Below are positions 28,706 through 39,598 of a DNA stretch of 64,000 bases, piece by piece (position 1 is the stretch's first letter; each line of letters begins with the position of its first letter). The translations under genes were made by a program, and so were the position numbers. Location: NCBI GenBank assembly GCA_022508665.1, contig JAFLUT010000001.1:62001-126000 (forward strand). Reading direction: 5' to 3'. The stretch is from Prevotellaceae bacterium. Its GTDB lineage: Bacteria; Bacteroidota; Bacteroidia; Bacteroidales; Bacteroidaceae. The notes below the pieces were generated by a model. That model did no database searches and was not told where the DNA came from. It saw only the letters and a program-made list of their open reading frames with translations.

Positions 28706-31700
28706 TTAGAATGTTGCTGTGAGTGAGAATGAGAATGAACGTGCGTATGGATAACTGAGACCGCGCTCAGCCTTGACTGTCGAGAGGTGGAACACATCAT
28801 TCATATAGAATGTAAGACGCAATCTTTCCAATTTAGCACGCTGCAACCATGAGCAGTATTTGAAGTCGTAATAAGCCGACACACTCGAAAGGTCGAGCAT
28901 ATTGTTACGCTGTATGAAACGAGTTGATGCGTATGTAGTGGTTGGAGTGCTTGAGATGTGCTTGTACAAAGCCCTATCGCCTACTGCATTCCATGTGTCG
29001 CTGAACACTCGGCGGTCAACATTATTGGCAATGTTTACATTCTCCACCCTGTCTACAAGAGTCTGATTGTAGTAGTCGCCGCCCATCTGATAACTGAAAA
29101 GCAAACTTAGACCGATGCCCTTATACTCGCCGTTGAAGCCCAATGTGCCATGCACTTTCGGGTTGGCATCGCCTGCTATGATGTAGTCATCAGTGGTGTA
29201 GTCGTATGTCGCTGTGCCATCTTTCTTCAAGAACATTTCACGGCCAGTAGCAGGGTCGATACCCAAAGACTGAACTGCCCAAATAGCGGACATGGACTGC
29301 CCTTCTTCGTAGCGGATGATAGGAGAAGTTGTGTTCGTGGCATCCTGCTCACGGTTGAATGTGCTGAGGGCATCGCTTATCTTTGTCACCTTATTCACAT
29401 TGTGGGCTATGCTTCCGCTAACGCTCATGAACGACTGCCCCTGCTGGAAGAAACGCCAGTTGGCAGTGGCCTCAATACCTCTGTTCTGAACGTTGCCGAG
29501 GTTTTCCATATAACTTGTGAAACCTGTTGACGAAGGGATTGACATGGCAATGAGTGCGTCACGAGTGCGGCTATCGTAATAATCGAACCGCAGGTTTACC
29601 TTCTTCCAAAGACCGAGGTCAAGACCCACCGTAAAGTCGCCTGTCTGCTGCCATTTGAGGTTAGGGTTAGGCATGCCCATAAGGTATGCGCCTGAAACAT
29701 TGTCGTAAATAACGGAGTCGTAGAAACGATATGTTGCCTTAGCCTGATATGGCGAGAAGTTTTGGTTTCCTGTTAAGCCGTATGTAACACGGAACTTGCA
29801 GAGTGTCAACCAGTCGGCTGCCTCCATGAAATGCTCTTTATAGAGATTCCAACCAGCACCCAAACTCCAAAATGTTCCCCAGCGGTTATCGCTTCCAAAC
29901 ACAGAAGAGCCGTTAAAACGAAGGCTCAAATCGAGCAGGTATCGCTCATCGTAAGAGTAGTTTGCTGCACCAGTAATACCGAGTGAGCGTGTGCGACTCT
30001 CCGAACCGCTCGGCGTACCTCCTTCGGCATACTGCTTGGCAAAAGTAATGTAATCTACATGGTTATTAAGGAAGCCCCATGCCGTCATGCCCTCGTTAGT
30101 AGAACTTGCCGTCTGCATAGAATAGGCGGCATTGGCGAGAAGGAGGTGCTTGTCCCAGTCATGAGAGAAATGCGCCGTAACGTCAACTGACAGGCTGTTT
30201 GTCTCTCCATTGTCGATGTAGTAACTGCCTCGCTGGAAGTAGCGGTCGCCTGTCCAGTCATAGAACCGTGTGTGGTCGCCGGGATAGAAATCCTCTCGCT
30301 TATTGTTCTGGTGGTTATATCCTAAACGAGCAGTGAAACGCCAGTCCTGCACTGGGCGATATTCGAGGTAGAAGTTCTCTACAATCTCTGTATATTTAGA
30401 GAAATTCTTTGTGCCGATAGTCGCATTGTACAGAGGATTGTAATATGTTGTCGTACTTCCGTTTGCTCCGGGCGAAGTGTAAGTTCCCAACACCTTGAGG
30501 ACATTTCCGTTAGCATCGTATGGAGAATAATATGGGTTCACTCCCACATAGTCGGCAAATGTACCATAAGGGCTATCGTCCGCTTTATTGCCTGTGACGG
30601 AGAGAGAGTTGCGGAACATCCATTCCTTATAGCGATACGACAGGTTGATGTTTCCCGATGTTGTGCTACGTCCTGACTTTTTCATTACACCTGCCACATC
30701 GTTGTACATAATGCTTGCAGAATACCTCATTTCCTGTGTTCCGCCCTCCAAATACGCCGTGTGCTTCTGTCCCACACCAGTGCGCAGAGGCTGTGACAAC
30801 CAGTATGTATCCACGCCACGGGCGATGTTTGTTGCGATAGCGTTGTACTGCTCATCGAGCAAAGCCTGATTGTATGGTGATGTGCTTGTGTACCTACCTG
30901 CATTATACTCAACCTGCAACTTCTCTGCAGCATTACAGAGGTTGTAAGATGTGAGGTCGGGAGCCTCTACATTGAGGTCTCCTGTATAAGTTATTCTTAA
31001 ACGTCCAGCCTCTGGCAGAATTGTTTCCACGACAATGACACCGTTGCTTGCCTTCGAGCCATAGATTGCCTTTGCTGCACCGTCCTTCAAGATTGTCACA
31101 GACTTCACACGGTTCATGTCAAGGTCGAAAATCTGCTGCTGAGTAGCCTCGAAACCGTCCAAGATGAAGAGAGGAGCATTTGGATTGCCACTATATTCTC
31201 CCTGCAGACCTCCAAAGGATGCATTTCCTCGTATCGTGATGTCCGACATGTAGTTAGGGTTAGAACCATTGATGTTGTTCATATCAACGATGAACGAGGG
31301 GTCAAGCGCCTGTACTACTTTCAGCACATTACTGTTACCAACAGCCTTCAACTCTTCCTGCGTGTAGGACGATGTAGAACCTGTAAAAGTGGATGATTTA
31401 TAGTCGAACAGACCTGTCACAACCACATCGTTCAGCATGCCGTCTTCCTGCAACACAATCACTTGGTTCACGTAGTTACGCTTGCCGTCGTACGTCTTGG
31501 TCTGTGTCTTGAAACCAACGAAAGAGTAGTCAACAGTCACTTTCTTGCCTCTCGGCACTGGCACAGTAAATTTACCGTCGGCGTCAGCCACTGCTCCGCC
31601 TTGCGTCTCACGCACATAGACATTCGCCCCCGGCAACGTTTCGCCCTGAGCATCTTTAATGACACCCTGCAACAGCAACATATTCGGGGCTTGAGCTGAC

Positions 31701-31858
31701 TGTCCTTTTGCCACTGTCATGCCCTGCATTGGCACAGACGTAGCCGTCTGGTCGTCCTGTGCATGGAGTGTTGCCGCCGACACCAGCCAACCCAGCATAG
31801 CGAACAGCACGCCATTCCTTAACAGATGTTTTCTAATCATATTATTTATATTGTTCAT
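28706..31858 (-). CDS. SusC/RagA family TonB-linked outer-membrane protein
   Basis: Carboxypeptidase-D-like domain (GVIKDAQGETLPGANVYV), plug domain (DITIRGNASFGG...VKSVTILKDGAAKAIYGSKASNGVIVV). Start taken at MNNINNM. Confidence 0.95.
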   Translation of the reverse strand: MNNINNMIRKHLLRNGVLFAMLGWLVSAATLHAQDDQTATSVPMQGMTVAKGQSAQAPNMLLLQGVIKDAQGETLPGANVYVRETQGGAVADADGKFTVPVPRGKKVTVDYSFVGFKTQTKTYDGKRNYVNQVIVLQEDGMLNDVVVTGLFDYKSSTFTGSTSSYTQEELKAVGNSNVLKVVQALDPSFIVDMNNINGSNPNYMSDITIRGNASFGGLQGEYSGNPNAPLFILDGFEATQQQIFDLDMNRVKSVTILKDGAAKAIYGSKASNGVIVVETILPEAGRLRITYTGDLNVEAPDLTSYNLCNAAEKLQVEYNAGRYTSTSPYNQALLDEQYNAIATNIARGVDTYWLSQPLRTGVGQKHTAYLEGGTQEMRYSASIMYNDVAGVMKKSGRSTTSGNINLSYRYKEWMFRNSLSVTGNKADDSPYGTFADYVGVNPYYSPYDANGNVLKVLGTYTSPGANGSTTTYYNPLYNATIGTKNFSKYTEIVENFYLEYRPVQDWRFTARLGYNHQNNKREDFYPGDHTRFYDWTGDRYFQRGSYYIDNGETNSLSVDVTAHFSHDWDKHLLLANAAYSMQTASSTNEGMTAWGFLNNHVDYITFAKQYAEGGTPSGSESRTRSLGITGAANYSYDERYLLDLSLRFNGSSVFGSDNRWGTFWSLGAGWNLYKEHFMEAADWLTLCKFRVTYGLTGNQNFSPYQAKATYRFYDSVIYDNVSGAYLMGMPNPNLKWQQTGDFTVGLDLGLWKKVNLRFDYYDSRTRDALIAMSIPSSTGFTSYMENLGNVQNRGIEATANWRFFQQGQSFMSVSGSIAHNVNKVTKISDALSTFNREQDATNTTSPIIRYEEGQSMSAIWAVQSLGIDPATGREMFLKKDGTATYDYTTDDYIIAGDANPKVHGTLGFNGEYKGIGLSLLFSYQMGGDYYNQTLVDRVENVNIANNVDRRVFSDTWNAVGDRALYKHISSTPTTTYASTRFIQRNNMLDLSSVSAYYDFKYCSWLQRAKLERLRLTFYMNDVFHLSTVKAERGLSYPYARSFSFSLTATF

Positions 31859-31924
31859 CTTTTCACTTATTGAGTCTCTATCTTTACAACACATCAATAG
31901 ATACAAAAAATATCTTTCAGATTG

Positions 31925-31932
31925 CAAAGGTA
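31925..31932 (-). promoter_or_regulatory. Candidate -7 box (TACCTTTG) for susC operon
   Basis: Reverse complement of caaaggta in attgcaaaggtacatt, ~65 nt upstream of the proposed SusC start. Confidence 0.55.
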
Positions 31933-32119
31933 CATTAAATTTCCGAAAAACACATACATTATGTAAATAAAATGCCATAATCTTTTTATAAATAACAAAA
32001 ATATCGGCGAAAAGGCGAAAAAGATAACATTATCCACTACATGCACTATGCTGTTTGCGAAATTTTCATTAACTTTGTAGCGTTTTTCACATGTAACCTA
32101 TATCTTATATCAATTATCA

Positions 32120-33712
32120 ATGCTTAAACTAATCCGAAAAATCCTTGCTGTTGTCTTTTGGCTTGGAATTACTCTGTTGTTCCTCGATTTCACAGGAACA
32201 TTGGCACATCATATCGGCTGGATGGCGAAGGTTCAGTTCTTGCCAAGTGTGCTGGCGCTAAATATCGGTGTCGTGCTGCTGTTGCTGTTTATCACGCTGT
32301 TGTTTGGACGCATCTATTGTTCTGTCATCTGTCCGCTTGGAGTGCTGCAAGACTTCTTTGCATGGATAGGCAAGTGGAAGGTGTTTCGCAAGAACAAAAA
32401 AGCGAAGTTTGCTAACAAGTATAGCCATTCAAAGCCGAAGACATGGCTTCGTGTCACTGTGTTGGTGCTATTCATCGTCATGCTGGTGGCAGGCTTCAAT
32501 GCAGGGGCAGTGTTGCTTGCTCCATACAGTTCGTATGGAAGAATGGTGGCGACAATGTTGCAGCCTATATATATAAATATAAATAATGTGTTGGCGCAAT
32601 GGGCGGAAGCAAATGACAGTTACCAGTTCTATGAGGTAGAGCCACGCAACAATCCTGCTGTATTGCTTGTAGTTGCGGCGGTTACGGCGTTAATCCTCTT
32701 TGTCCTCGCTTTCAGAAACGGTCGCACATACTGCAATACCATTTGTCCTGTAGGAACGGTGCTTGGGGCTATGGCGAAGTTGTCGTTCTTCAAGATGCGT
32801 GTGGATGAGGACAAGTGCATCAAGTGTGGTTTGTGCGAGAATAACTGCAAGGCATCATGCATCAAGGTAGAGAAAGACAAGCCTGTGTCATTCGATTATT
32901 CTCGATGTGTCACTTGCGGCAATTGTCAGACAGTATGTAGCAAAAATGTGATTAGCTATCGGTTCAGACCTGTGCGAGCAACATCCGAAGGGAATGCCAC
33001 TTCGGAGCAATCGGCAAACAAGGCTGACGTTTCTCGCCGTAAGTTCCTTGCCATTACAGGAACGGCTGTTGCTGCAGCCACGATGAATGCTCAAGAGAAG
33101 ACGACCGATGGAGGACTGGCGGTGATAGAGGATAAGCAAGTGCCAGAACGAAAAACACCTATCACGCCTCCGGGCTCACTCTCTGCTCGCAACCTGCAAC
33201 AACACTGTACGGCTTGCCAACTCTGCATCGCCAACTGCCCAAACCATGTGCTGCGACCCTCGCAGAGTCTCGACCGTTTCATGCAGCCCGAGATGCAGTA
33301 TGACAAGGGATATTGCCGCCCCGAATGTACGAGGTGTTCAACACTCTGCCCCACGGGTGCTATACGGCCAATCACAAAGGAGGAAAAGCCACTCATTCAG
33401 ATAGGGCATGCCGTGTGGGTGAAGAAAAACTGCATTCCTCTCACAGACGAGAAGACCTGCGGAAACTGTGCCAAGCATTGCCCTGTGAAGGCAATACAGA
33501 TGGTGCCTGTGGACAAGAGCATGAAGCAAGACCCCGACACGGGCGAATGGCGGGATGCCGACGACAACAGAGTGAGAGAGCGTGATATACTGATGATTCC
33601 CGTTGTCGACACAGAGAAGTGCATCGGATGCGGTTCGTGCGAGAACCTCTGCCCTGCACGCCCATTCAGTGCAATCTATGTAGAAGGACACGATACACAC
33701 AAGGAAGTATGA
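32120..33712 (+). CDS. Polytopic NapH-like Fe-S membrane protein fused to a Tat-type (NrfC-like) polyferredoxin domain
   Basis: N-terminal TMs with CSVICPLGVLQDFF; CIKCGLCENNCKASCIK, CVTCGNCQTVC; internal SRRKFLAITGTAVAAATMNA; then CTACQLCIANCPNHVL, CTRCSTLCPTGAI, CGNCAKHCPVKAI, CIGCGSCENLCPARP. Confidence 0.9.
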   Translation: MLKLIRKILAVVFWLGITLLFLDFTGTLAHHIGWMAKVQFLPSVLALNIGVVLLLLFITLLFGRIYCSVICPLGVLQDFFAWIGKWKVFRKNKKAKFANKYSHSKPKTWLRVTVLVLFIVMLVAGFNAGAVLLAPYSSYGRMVATMLQPIYININNVLAQWAEANDSYQFYEVEPRNNPAVLLVVAAVTALILFVLAFRNGRTYCNTICPVGTVLGAMAKLSFFKMRVDEDKCIKCGLCENNCKASCIKVEKDKPVSFDYSRCVTCGNCQTVCSKNVISYRFRPVRATSEGNATSEQSANKADVSRRKFLAITGTAVAAATMNAQEKTTDGGLAVIEDKQVPERKTPITPPGSLSARNLQQHCTACQLCIANCPNHVLRPSQSLDRFMQPEMQYDKGYCRPECTRCSTLCPTGAIRPITKEEKPLIQIGHAVWVKKNCIPLTDEKTCGNCAKHCPVKAIQMVPVDKSMKQDPDTGEWRDADDNRVRERDILMIPVVDTEKCIGCGSCENLCPARPFSAIYVEGHDTHKEV

Positions 33713-35121
33713 AAAACATGGACAGAAGACAATTTCTTAAGATAGCAGGAGCGGCATCCGCAACTGCCACCCTTGCCGCCTGTGCGGGCAAGAGCGATGC
33801 ACTCGACAATCTCGACCCTATGGGTACACACACGGGAGAGTTGCCGACCGACAAAATGACCCTTCGCACTAATCCGACGACGGGCGACAAAGTGTCGCTG
33901 CTCGGCTACGGCATGATGCGTCTGCCAAACAAGGTGACGGAAGATGCCGAGGGCAACAAGAAGGAAGAGGAGATTGACCAAGAGCAAGTGAACAAACTCG
34001 TGAAGTTTGCCCTCGACCACGGAGTAAACTACTTCGACACCAGCCCTGCATACTGCCGAGGATATTCGGAGCAATCGACAGGCATCGCCCTGAAAGCATC
34101 GGGATATGACCGTTCTAAATACTTCATCGCCACAAAGTTGAGCAACTTCTCGCCCGAACAATGGAGTTATGAGGAGAGTGTGAAGATGTTCCAGAACTCT
34201 CTGAAATACTTGCAAACAGACTATATCGACTACCTTCTTCTGCACGGCATCGGCATGGGAGGCATGGAAGCATTAGGAAGGCGATACCTCGACAATGGCG
34301 TGCTTGACTATCTGATGGAGCAGAGAGAGAAAGGCGTGATACGCAATCTCGGCTTCTCCTATCATGGTGATATTGAGGTGTTTGACTACTTGTTGGAAAA
34401 TCACGACAAATATCGCTGGGACTTCGTGCAGATACAGATGAACTATGTGGATTGGCATTTGGCGAACAAGATGAACTCACGCAACATGGATGCCAAGTAT
34501 CTTTACGACGAACTTACCAAACGAGGCATACCATCAGTCATTATGGAACCGCTGCTCGGCGGACGACTCTCGAAGATGCCCGACCACATCGTGGCAACGC
34601 TGAAGCATCAGCGGCCAGAGGACAGCGTGGCATCGTGGGCGTTCCGCTATGCTGGCACAAAACCCCATGTGCTGACGGTGCTGAGCGGTATGACATATAT
34701 GGAACATTTGGTCGACAACCTCCACACCTACTGCCCACTCGACCCGCTCACAGACGAGGAGCAGGAATGGCTGGAAAATGAGGTAGCCAACCTCTACTAT
34801 TCCTACCCTACCGTGCCATGCAACGACTGCAAGTATTGTATGCCATGTCCTTACGGAATCGACATTCCTTCCATATTCGTACATTATAATAAATGTGTCA
34901 ACAAGGGACAAGTGCCCGAATCGCAGCAAGCGGAAAACTATCAGGAGGCACGTCGTGCGTTCCTTGTGGGATATGACCGTGCTGTGCCAAAGCAGCGACA
35001 AGCCGACCACTGCATCGGGTGTCGCCAGTGCAATGTGCATTGCCCGCAAAACATCGACATTCCTCGCGAACTCACACGCATCGACACATTCGTAGAAAAA
35101 CTTAAACAGAACACACTATGA
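33709..35121 (+). CDS. Tat-exported aldo/keto reductase lipoprotein with C-terminal 4Fe-4S domain
   Basis: [29 protein letters not shown] (twin-arginine plus lipobox); AKR core [33 protein letters not shown]...[21 protein letters not shown]. Confidence 0.92.
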   Translation: MKNMDRRQFLKIAGAASATATLAACAGKSDALDNLDPMGTHTGELPTDKMTLRTNPTTGDKVSLLGYGMMRLPNKVTEDAEGNKKEEEIDQEQVNKLVKFALDHGVNYFDTSPAYCRGYSEQSTGIALKASGYDRSKYFIATKLSNFSPEQWSYEESVKMFQNSLKYLQTDYIDYLLLHGIGMGGMEALGRRYLDNGVLDYLMEQREKGVIRNLGFSYHGDIEVFDYLLENHDKYRWDFVQIQMNYVDWHLANKMNSRNMDAKYLYDELTKRGIPSVIMEPLLGGRLSKMPDHIVATLKHQRPEDSVASWAFRYAGTKPHVLTVLSGMTYMEHLVDNLHTYCPLDPLTDEEQEWLENEVANLYYSYPTVPCNDCKYCMPCPYGIDIPSIFVHYNKCVNKGQVPESQQAENYQEARRAFLVGYDRAVPKQRQADHCIGCRQCNVHCPQNIDIPRELTRIDTFVEKLKQNTL

Positions 35122-35351
35122 TAACACCGCTCTTTTTAGGACTCGGAATGCAAGAAATCCTTGTCATTCTCCTCATCGTTCTGCTACTTTTCGGAGGCAA
35201 GAAAATACCCGAACTCATGCGCGGAGCAGGTAAAGGCGTGCGTGCCTTCAAGGACGGAATGAAGGAAGTAACCTCCGACGAAGAAACAACCACCGAGAAG
35301 CCTACTCAAACCACCACCGAAAAATCAGCAGAAACCTCTACAGATAAATAG
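35118..35351 (+). CDS. tatA: Twin-arginine translocase subunit TatA
   Basis: [40 protein letters not shown]. Confidence 0.93.
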   Translation: MITPLFLGLGMQEILVILLIVLLLFGGKKIPELMRGAGKGVRAFKDGMKEVTSDEETTTEKPTQTTTEKSAETSTDK

Positions 35352-35386
35352 GAGGATTAACCAACCACAAAGGAAGAAGAGAAACA

Positions 35387-36112
35387 GTGACCTTTTGGGA
35401 ACATCTTGAAGAATTGCGACGAGTGCTGTTGCGGTGCATTGCCGTAGTGGCACTCTTTGCCGTCCTTGCCTTTATCTTCAAAGACGAGGTCTTCGCCATC
35501 ATCTTTGCCCCAAAAAGTCCCGATTTCCTTCCCCGCATCTTCGGCTCGTCGCCCGACATACAACTCATCAACACCGAACTCACCCGTCAGTTCGTCATCC
35601 ACATGATGACCAGTTTCTATGTCGGCCTCATAGTTGCCGCTCCATACATCCTCTACGAGTTCTACCGCTTCATCTCCCCCGCCCTATATCAGAACGAGCG
35701 ACGATATTCCACGCCCCTCGTCATCTCGTCCTACCTCATGTTCATGTCAGGCACACTCTTCAACTACTTCATCGTCTTCCCCATCACCTTCCGTTTCCTC
35801 GGCAACTACCAAGTAGATAGCAGCGTGGAAAACCTCATCTCCCTCGAAAGTTACATCGACACCCTCGTCTTCCTCTCTCTCGCCATGGGCTTTGTCTTCG
35901 AAATCCCCATCCTCTCTTGGCTCCTCGGTCGCCTCGGCATCCTCCACCGCCAACAGATGCAGCAATACCGCCGCCACGCCCTCGTCATCATCCTCATCAT
36001 CGCCGCCATCATCACCCCCACCTCCGATGCTTTCACCCTCGCCATAGTGAGCCTCCCGATGTATATCCTCTACGAACTCAGCATTCTGCTTGTGCCTTCC
36101 AAGCATCGGTAA
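35387..36112 (+). CDS. tatC: Twin-arginine translocase subunit TatC (GTG start)
   Basis: TFWEHLEELRRVLLRC...IILIIAAIITPTSDAFTLAIVSLPMYILYELSI; start codon read as GTG at 35387. Confidence 0.93.
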   Translation: MTFWEHLEELRRVLLRCIAVVALFAVLAFIFKDEVFAIIFAPKSPDFLPRIFGSSPDIQLINTELTRQFVIHMMTSFYVGLIVAAPYILYEFYRFISPALYQNERRYSTPLVISSYLMFMSGTLFNYFIVFPITFRFLGNYQVDSSVENLISLESYIDTLVFLSLAMGFVFEIPILSWLLGRLGILHRQQMQQYRRHALVIILIIAAIITPTSDAFTLAIVSLPMYILYELSILLVPSKHR

Positions 36113-36147
36113 ATCATCATAAAATTGCTCCTTTGAAAAATAAAACG

Positions 36148-36155
36148 TATCTTTG
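36148..36155 (+). promoter_or_regulatory. Candidate -7 box (TATCTTTG) upstream of the phosphatase gene
   Basis: TTG-N20-TATCTTTGCA immediately upstream of 36178 ATG. Confidence 0.6.
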
Positions 36156-36177
36156 CAAATATAATTCATTGTGCCCT

Positions 36178-37875
36178 ATGAGAAAAAGCATTTCATTATT
36201 TATTCTATTCCTATACACCATCGCATCATTTGCACAGGCAGAACTGCAGCAATGCCCCAAACTGGTTGTGGGCATCATGGTGGACCAGATGCGGTGGGAC
36301 TATCTGGTGAGATACAACGACCGCTATTGCGAGGGTGGATTCAAGCGGATGATGGAGGAGGGATATAACTGCAACCGTGTGCTTATCAATTACATACCAA
36401 CGGTGACGGCTGTGGGACACACGGCGGTGTATACAGGCACTGTACCTGCATTCAATGGCATCATTGCCAACGAAATGTATTTCGACTGGGAGTGGTGTAC
36501 GCCTGTGAGAGACTGGAATGTGAAAGGTGTGGGAACACAGCGCACGGAAGGGCAAGCATCGCCACACAGGCTGCTATGTACTACCATGTCTGACGAGTTA
36601 CGATTATCTTCCAATTTCCGTTCAAATGTAATAAGCGTAAGCATCAAGGACAGGGCATCGGTATTGCCAGGAGGACATTGCGCCAACGCCGCATATTGGA
36701 TGGACAGCGAAAGCATGGACTTCATCTCTTCCACATATTATATGAAAGAACTGCCTAAATGGTTGCAAAAGTTCAATGCCGAGAAAAGAGGTAAACAATA
36801 CATGGCAAAGGCTTTGGAAAACAAGAAAGACAAGAATCATTTTTGGGATTTATTGTATGATGAGGACACATATATCCAGTCCGCAAATGCCGATGAGGCA
36901 TATTATGACAAATACACAGGCGGCGCATTGAAATATACCCCATACGGCAACACCTACACTGCCGACATGGCTATTGCTGTGCTACAAAACGAAGGACTGG
37001 GCAACAATCCCACTGGTGCGACGGATTTCCTTGCCGTCAGTTTCTCTTCTACTGACATGATTGGTCACAAGGTAGGGCCAAACGCTCCGTGGATAGAGGA
37101 CACTTACCTGCGGCTCGACATGGATATAAAACGCATCTTCGACACTCTCGACACCCTCATAGGCAAAGGGGAATGGGTTGCCTTTCTCAGTGCAGACCAT
37201 GCAGGCAGCCATAATGTGCAGTTCCGACGCGAGCATAATATACCTGCTGACACATGGGCGTATTATAAGGTTTTGAAAGAGCTGAATGAGACGCTGACAA
37301 AAGAGTTTGGATTATCCACCGAAGATAAATCTATGCGCCTCAGCATCAACGGACAGACTTATGATGCCGTGCAACTCATCCATTCATTGGAGTGCCAATA
37401 TGTTTATTTCAACGACACCGTTATTGCCAAAGTAAACAAGGATAGCAATCCCAAAGAATTAAAGAGGAGACTAAAAACACGCACAATAGAACTATTAGAG
37501 GCAATGCCAAACGTTGTATACGCATTCGATGTCCGCCACATCCCCGACCATGTTCCCGAACCAGTCCGTTCTATGGTTATCAATGGCTATCACCCCAAGC
37601 GCAGTGGAGATATCGCCATAGTGTTAGAAAGCAATGTAACAGAAGACTACGACGATGGCTATCTGCCCGATTACAACGGCATTCCCATTGGCACAAACCA
37701 CTCTGTGTGGAGTCCTTACGATGCTCACATCCCTTTCATCGTTATGGGCAAAGGTGTGCGTCACGCATGGGATAACAACACCTATCACATTGTTGACATA
37801 GCCCCCACCATTTGCGCTTTGCTCAACATACAGCAGCCCAGCAGTTGCGTGGGGAATGCAATAAATGTTCGCTAA
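36178..37875 (+). CDS. PafA-like alkaline phosphatase family protein (secreted)
   Basis: Signal peptide MRKSISLFILFLYTIASFAQA; LVVGIMVDQMRWDYL, IPTVTAVGHTAVYTG, FLSADHAGSHN. Confidence 0.88.
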   Translation: MRKSISLFILFLYTIASFAQAELQQCPKLVVGIMVDQMRWDYLVRYNDRYCEGGFKRMMEEGYNCNRVLINYIPTVTAVGHTAVYTGTVPAFNGIIANEMYFDWEWCTPVRDWNVKGVGTQRTEGQASPHRLLCTTMSDELRLSSNFRSNVISVSIKDRASVLPGGHCANAAYWMDSESMDFISSTYYMKELPKWLQKFNAEKRGKQYMAKALENKKDKNHFWDLLYDEDTYIQSANADEAYYDKYTGGALKYTPYGNTYTADMAIAVLQNEGLGNNPTGATDFLAVSFSSTDMIGHKVGPNAPWIEDTYLRLDMDIKRIFDTLDTLIGKGEWVAFLSADHAGSHNVQFRREHNIPADTWAYYKVLKELNETLTKEFGLSTEDKSMRLSINGQTYDAVQLIHSLECQYVYFNDTVIAKVNKDSNPKELKRRLKTRTIELLEAMPNVVYAFDVRHIPDHVPEPVRSMVINGYHPKRSGDIAIVLESNVTEDYDDGYLPDYNGIPIGTNHSVWSPYDAHIPFIVMGKGVRHAWDNNTYHIVDIAPTICALLNIQQPSSCVGNAINVR

Positions 37876-37887
37876 AAAGGTTATGTC

Positions 37888-37922
37888 AAAAGGGGCAAGA
37901 ATGAGTAGTTCTTGCCCCTTTT
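37888..37922. terminator. Bidirectional intrinsic terminator hairpin between convergent genes
   Basis: AAAAGGGGCAAGAA tgagtag TTCTTGCCCCTTTT, perfect 14-bp stem. Confidence 0.85.
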
Positions 37923-37943
37923 TGATGTTTACAGCATCGTTTT

Positions 37944-39308
37944 TCAGTTTTTGAAACTATGAATAGGCGCTGGTATCCTGCCGCCTCGGTCAACAAAACG
38001 TTGGCTTGAGAAAGTATTGACAGACATGATTGGGGCGTAGCCTAATAGACCGCCAAACTCTACAGTATCGCCTACACTCTTGCCGACAACCGGGATGATA
38101 CGCACAGCAGTAGTCTTTTGGTTCACCATACCTATAGCGCTCTCGTCGGCAATGATGCCTGCAATGGTTGTGGCAGGAGTGTCGCCGGGAATGGCTATCA
38201 TGTCAAGCCCAACGGAGCAGACGCAGGTCATGGCTTCAAGTTTCTCAATAGTCAATGCACCAGCCTCAACGGCATCTATCATGCCTTGGTCTTCAGAGAC
38301 AGGGATAAATGCACCTGAAAGTCCGCCGACATAGGAAGATGCCATAACACCGCCCTTCTTCACTTGGTCGTTGAGCAATGCGAGGGCAGCTGTTGTACCG
38401 GGCGCTCCGGGGTGTTCCACTCCTATACATTTGAGGATGTCGGCAACGGAATCGCCTATAGCAGGCGTGGGGGCGAGGCTAAGGTCGATGATGCCGAATG
38501 GCACGCCGAGTCGTCGGCTCGCCTCCTGCGCCACCAACTGCCCTACACGAGTTATCTTAAATGCTGTACGTTTTATAGTTTCGCAAAGAAGTTCAAAGTC
38601 AGCATCGGGAATTTGTTCCAGCGCATACTTGACAACTCCCGGTCCACTGACACCAACATTGATAATAGCGTCTGCCTCTGACACTCCATGGAATGCACCT
38701 GCCATGAAAGGGTTGTCGTCAGGAGCATTGCACAGTACCACCAACTTGGCACAACCTAATGAGTCAGCCTCCTTCGTTGCCTCTGCTGTCTGCTTGATGA
38801 TGTCTCCCATCAGCCTTACTGCATCCATATCGATGCCTGTTTTTGTTGAGCCTACATTGACACTGGAACAGATGCGCTCTGTGCATGCCATAGCCATAGG
38901 AATGCTGCGAATGAGCAGTTCATCGCTCTTAGTCATTCCTTTCGACACAATGGCTGAATAACCACCAAGAAAATTCACCCCAACCGCCTTTGCCGCACGG
39001 TCTAATGCCTTGGCAATCTGCACATAATCGCCCGGAGTGCGACAACAGGCACTGCCCACAAGAGATATTGGGGTGATACTAATACGCTTGTTTACAATAG
39101 GGATGCCAAACTCCTTAGCAATGTCATCGCCTGTCTGCACAAGGTTGTGTGCCAACGAAGTGATTTTCTCATATATCCTCTCGCACGTTGCCGACAAATC
39201 CCTATCGGCACAGTCGAGGAGGTTAATGCCCATTGTGATTGTTCTGACGTCAAGATTTTCATGCTCAATCATCTTGTTCGTCTCAATCACTTCCTGTAGA
39301 TTTATCAT
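37944..39308 (-). CDS. PFL family protein (UPF0210)
   Basis: Full-length PFL-like protein ([29 protein letters not shown]...), paired with ACT-domain gene. Confidence 0.88.
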   Translation of the reverse strand: MINLQEVIETNKMIEHENLDVRTITMGINLLDCADRDLSATCERIYEKITSLAHNLVQTGDDIAKEFGIPIVNKRISITPISLVGSACCRTPGDYVQIAKALDRAAKAVGVNFLGGYSAIVSKGMTKSDELLIRSIPMAMACTERICSSVNVGSTKTGIDMDAVRLMGDIIKQTAEATKEADSLGCAKLVVLCNAPDDNPFMAGAFHGVSEADAIINVGVSGPGVVKYALEQIPDADFELLCETIKRTAFKITRVGQLVAQEASRRLGVPFGIIDLSLAPTPAIGDSVADILKCIGVEHPGAPGTTAALALLNDQVKKGGVMASSYVGGLSGAFIPVSEDQGMIDAVEAGALTIEKLEAMTCVCSVGLDMIAIPGDTPATTIAGIIADESAIGMVNQKTTAVRIIPVVGKSVGDTVEFGGLLGYAPIMSVNTFSSQRFVDRGGRIPAPIHSFKN

Positions 39309-39313
39309 ATCCC

Positions 39314-39586
39314 TTAAATTCTGTGCATTTTATCAAAAATATCCTCCAACTGGCACTTAACCTGCACGCCTGTATCTACTCCAATCTTTGCCAGTTCATC
39401 GCTTACTTCGCCAAACGCCTTAACAGACTTTGTGAGGTCAACAATCATCATCATATTGAAGTACTCCTGCACGATAGTCTGCGATATGTCGAGAATGTTA
39501 ATTTGATTGTCAGCGAGATAAGTACACACTTTGGCGATAATGCCCACTGTGTCCTTTCCCACCACTGTGATAATTGCTCGTGTCAT
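39314..39586 (-). CDS. ACT domain protein (UPF0237)
   Basis: [51 protein letters not shown]. Confidence 0.92.
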   Translation of the reverse strand: MTRAIITVVGKDTVGIIAKVCTYLADNQINILDISQTIVQEYFNMMMIVDLTKSVKAFGEVSDELAKIGVDTGVQVKCQLEDIFDKMHRI

Positions 39587-39598
39587 ATTCTTTATATA

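Noticed and set aside
35747-36169. Acidic 140-aa minus-strand ORF opposite tatC
   Set aside because: Asp/Glu/Gly runs come from reading the antisense of tatC codons; not a plausible gene.
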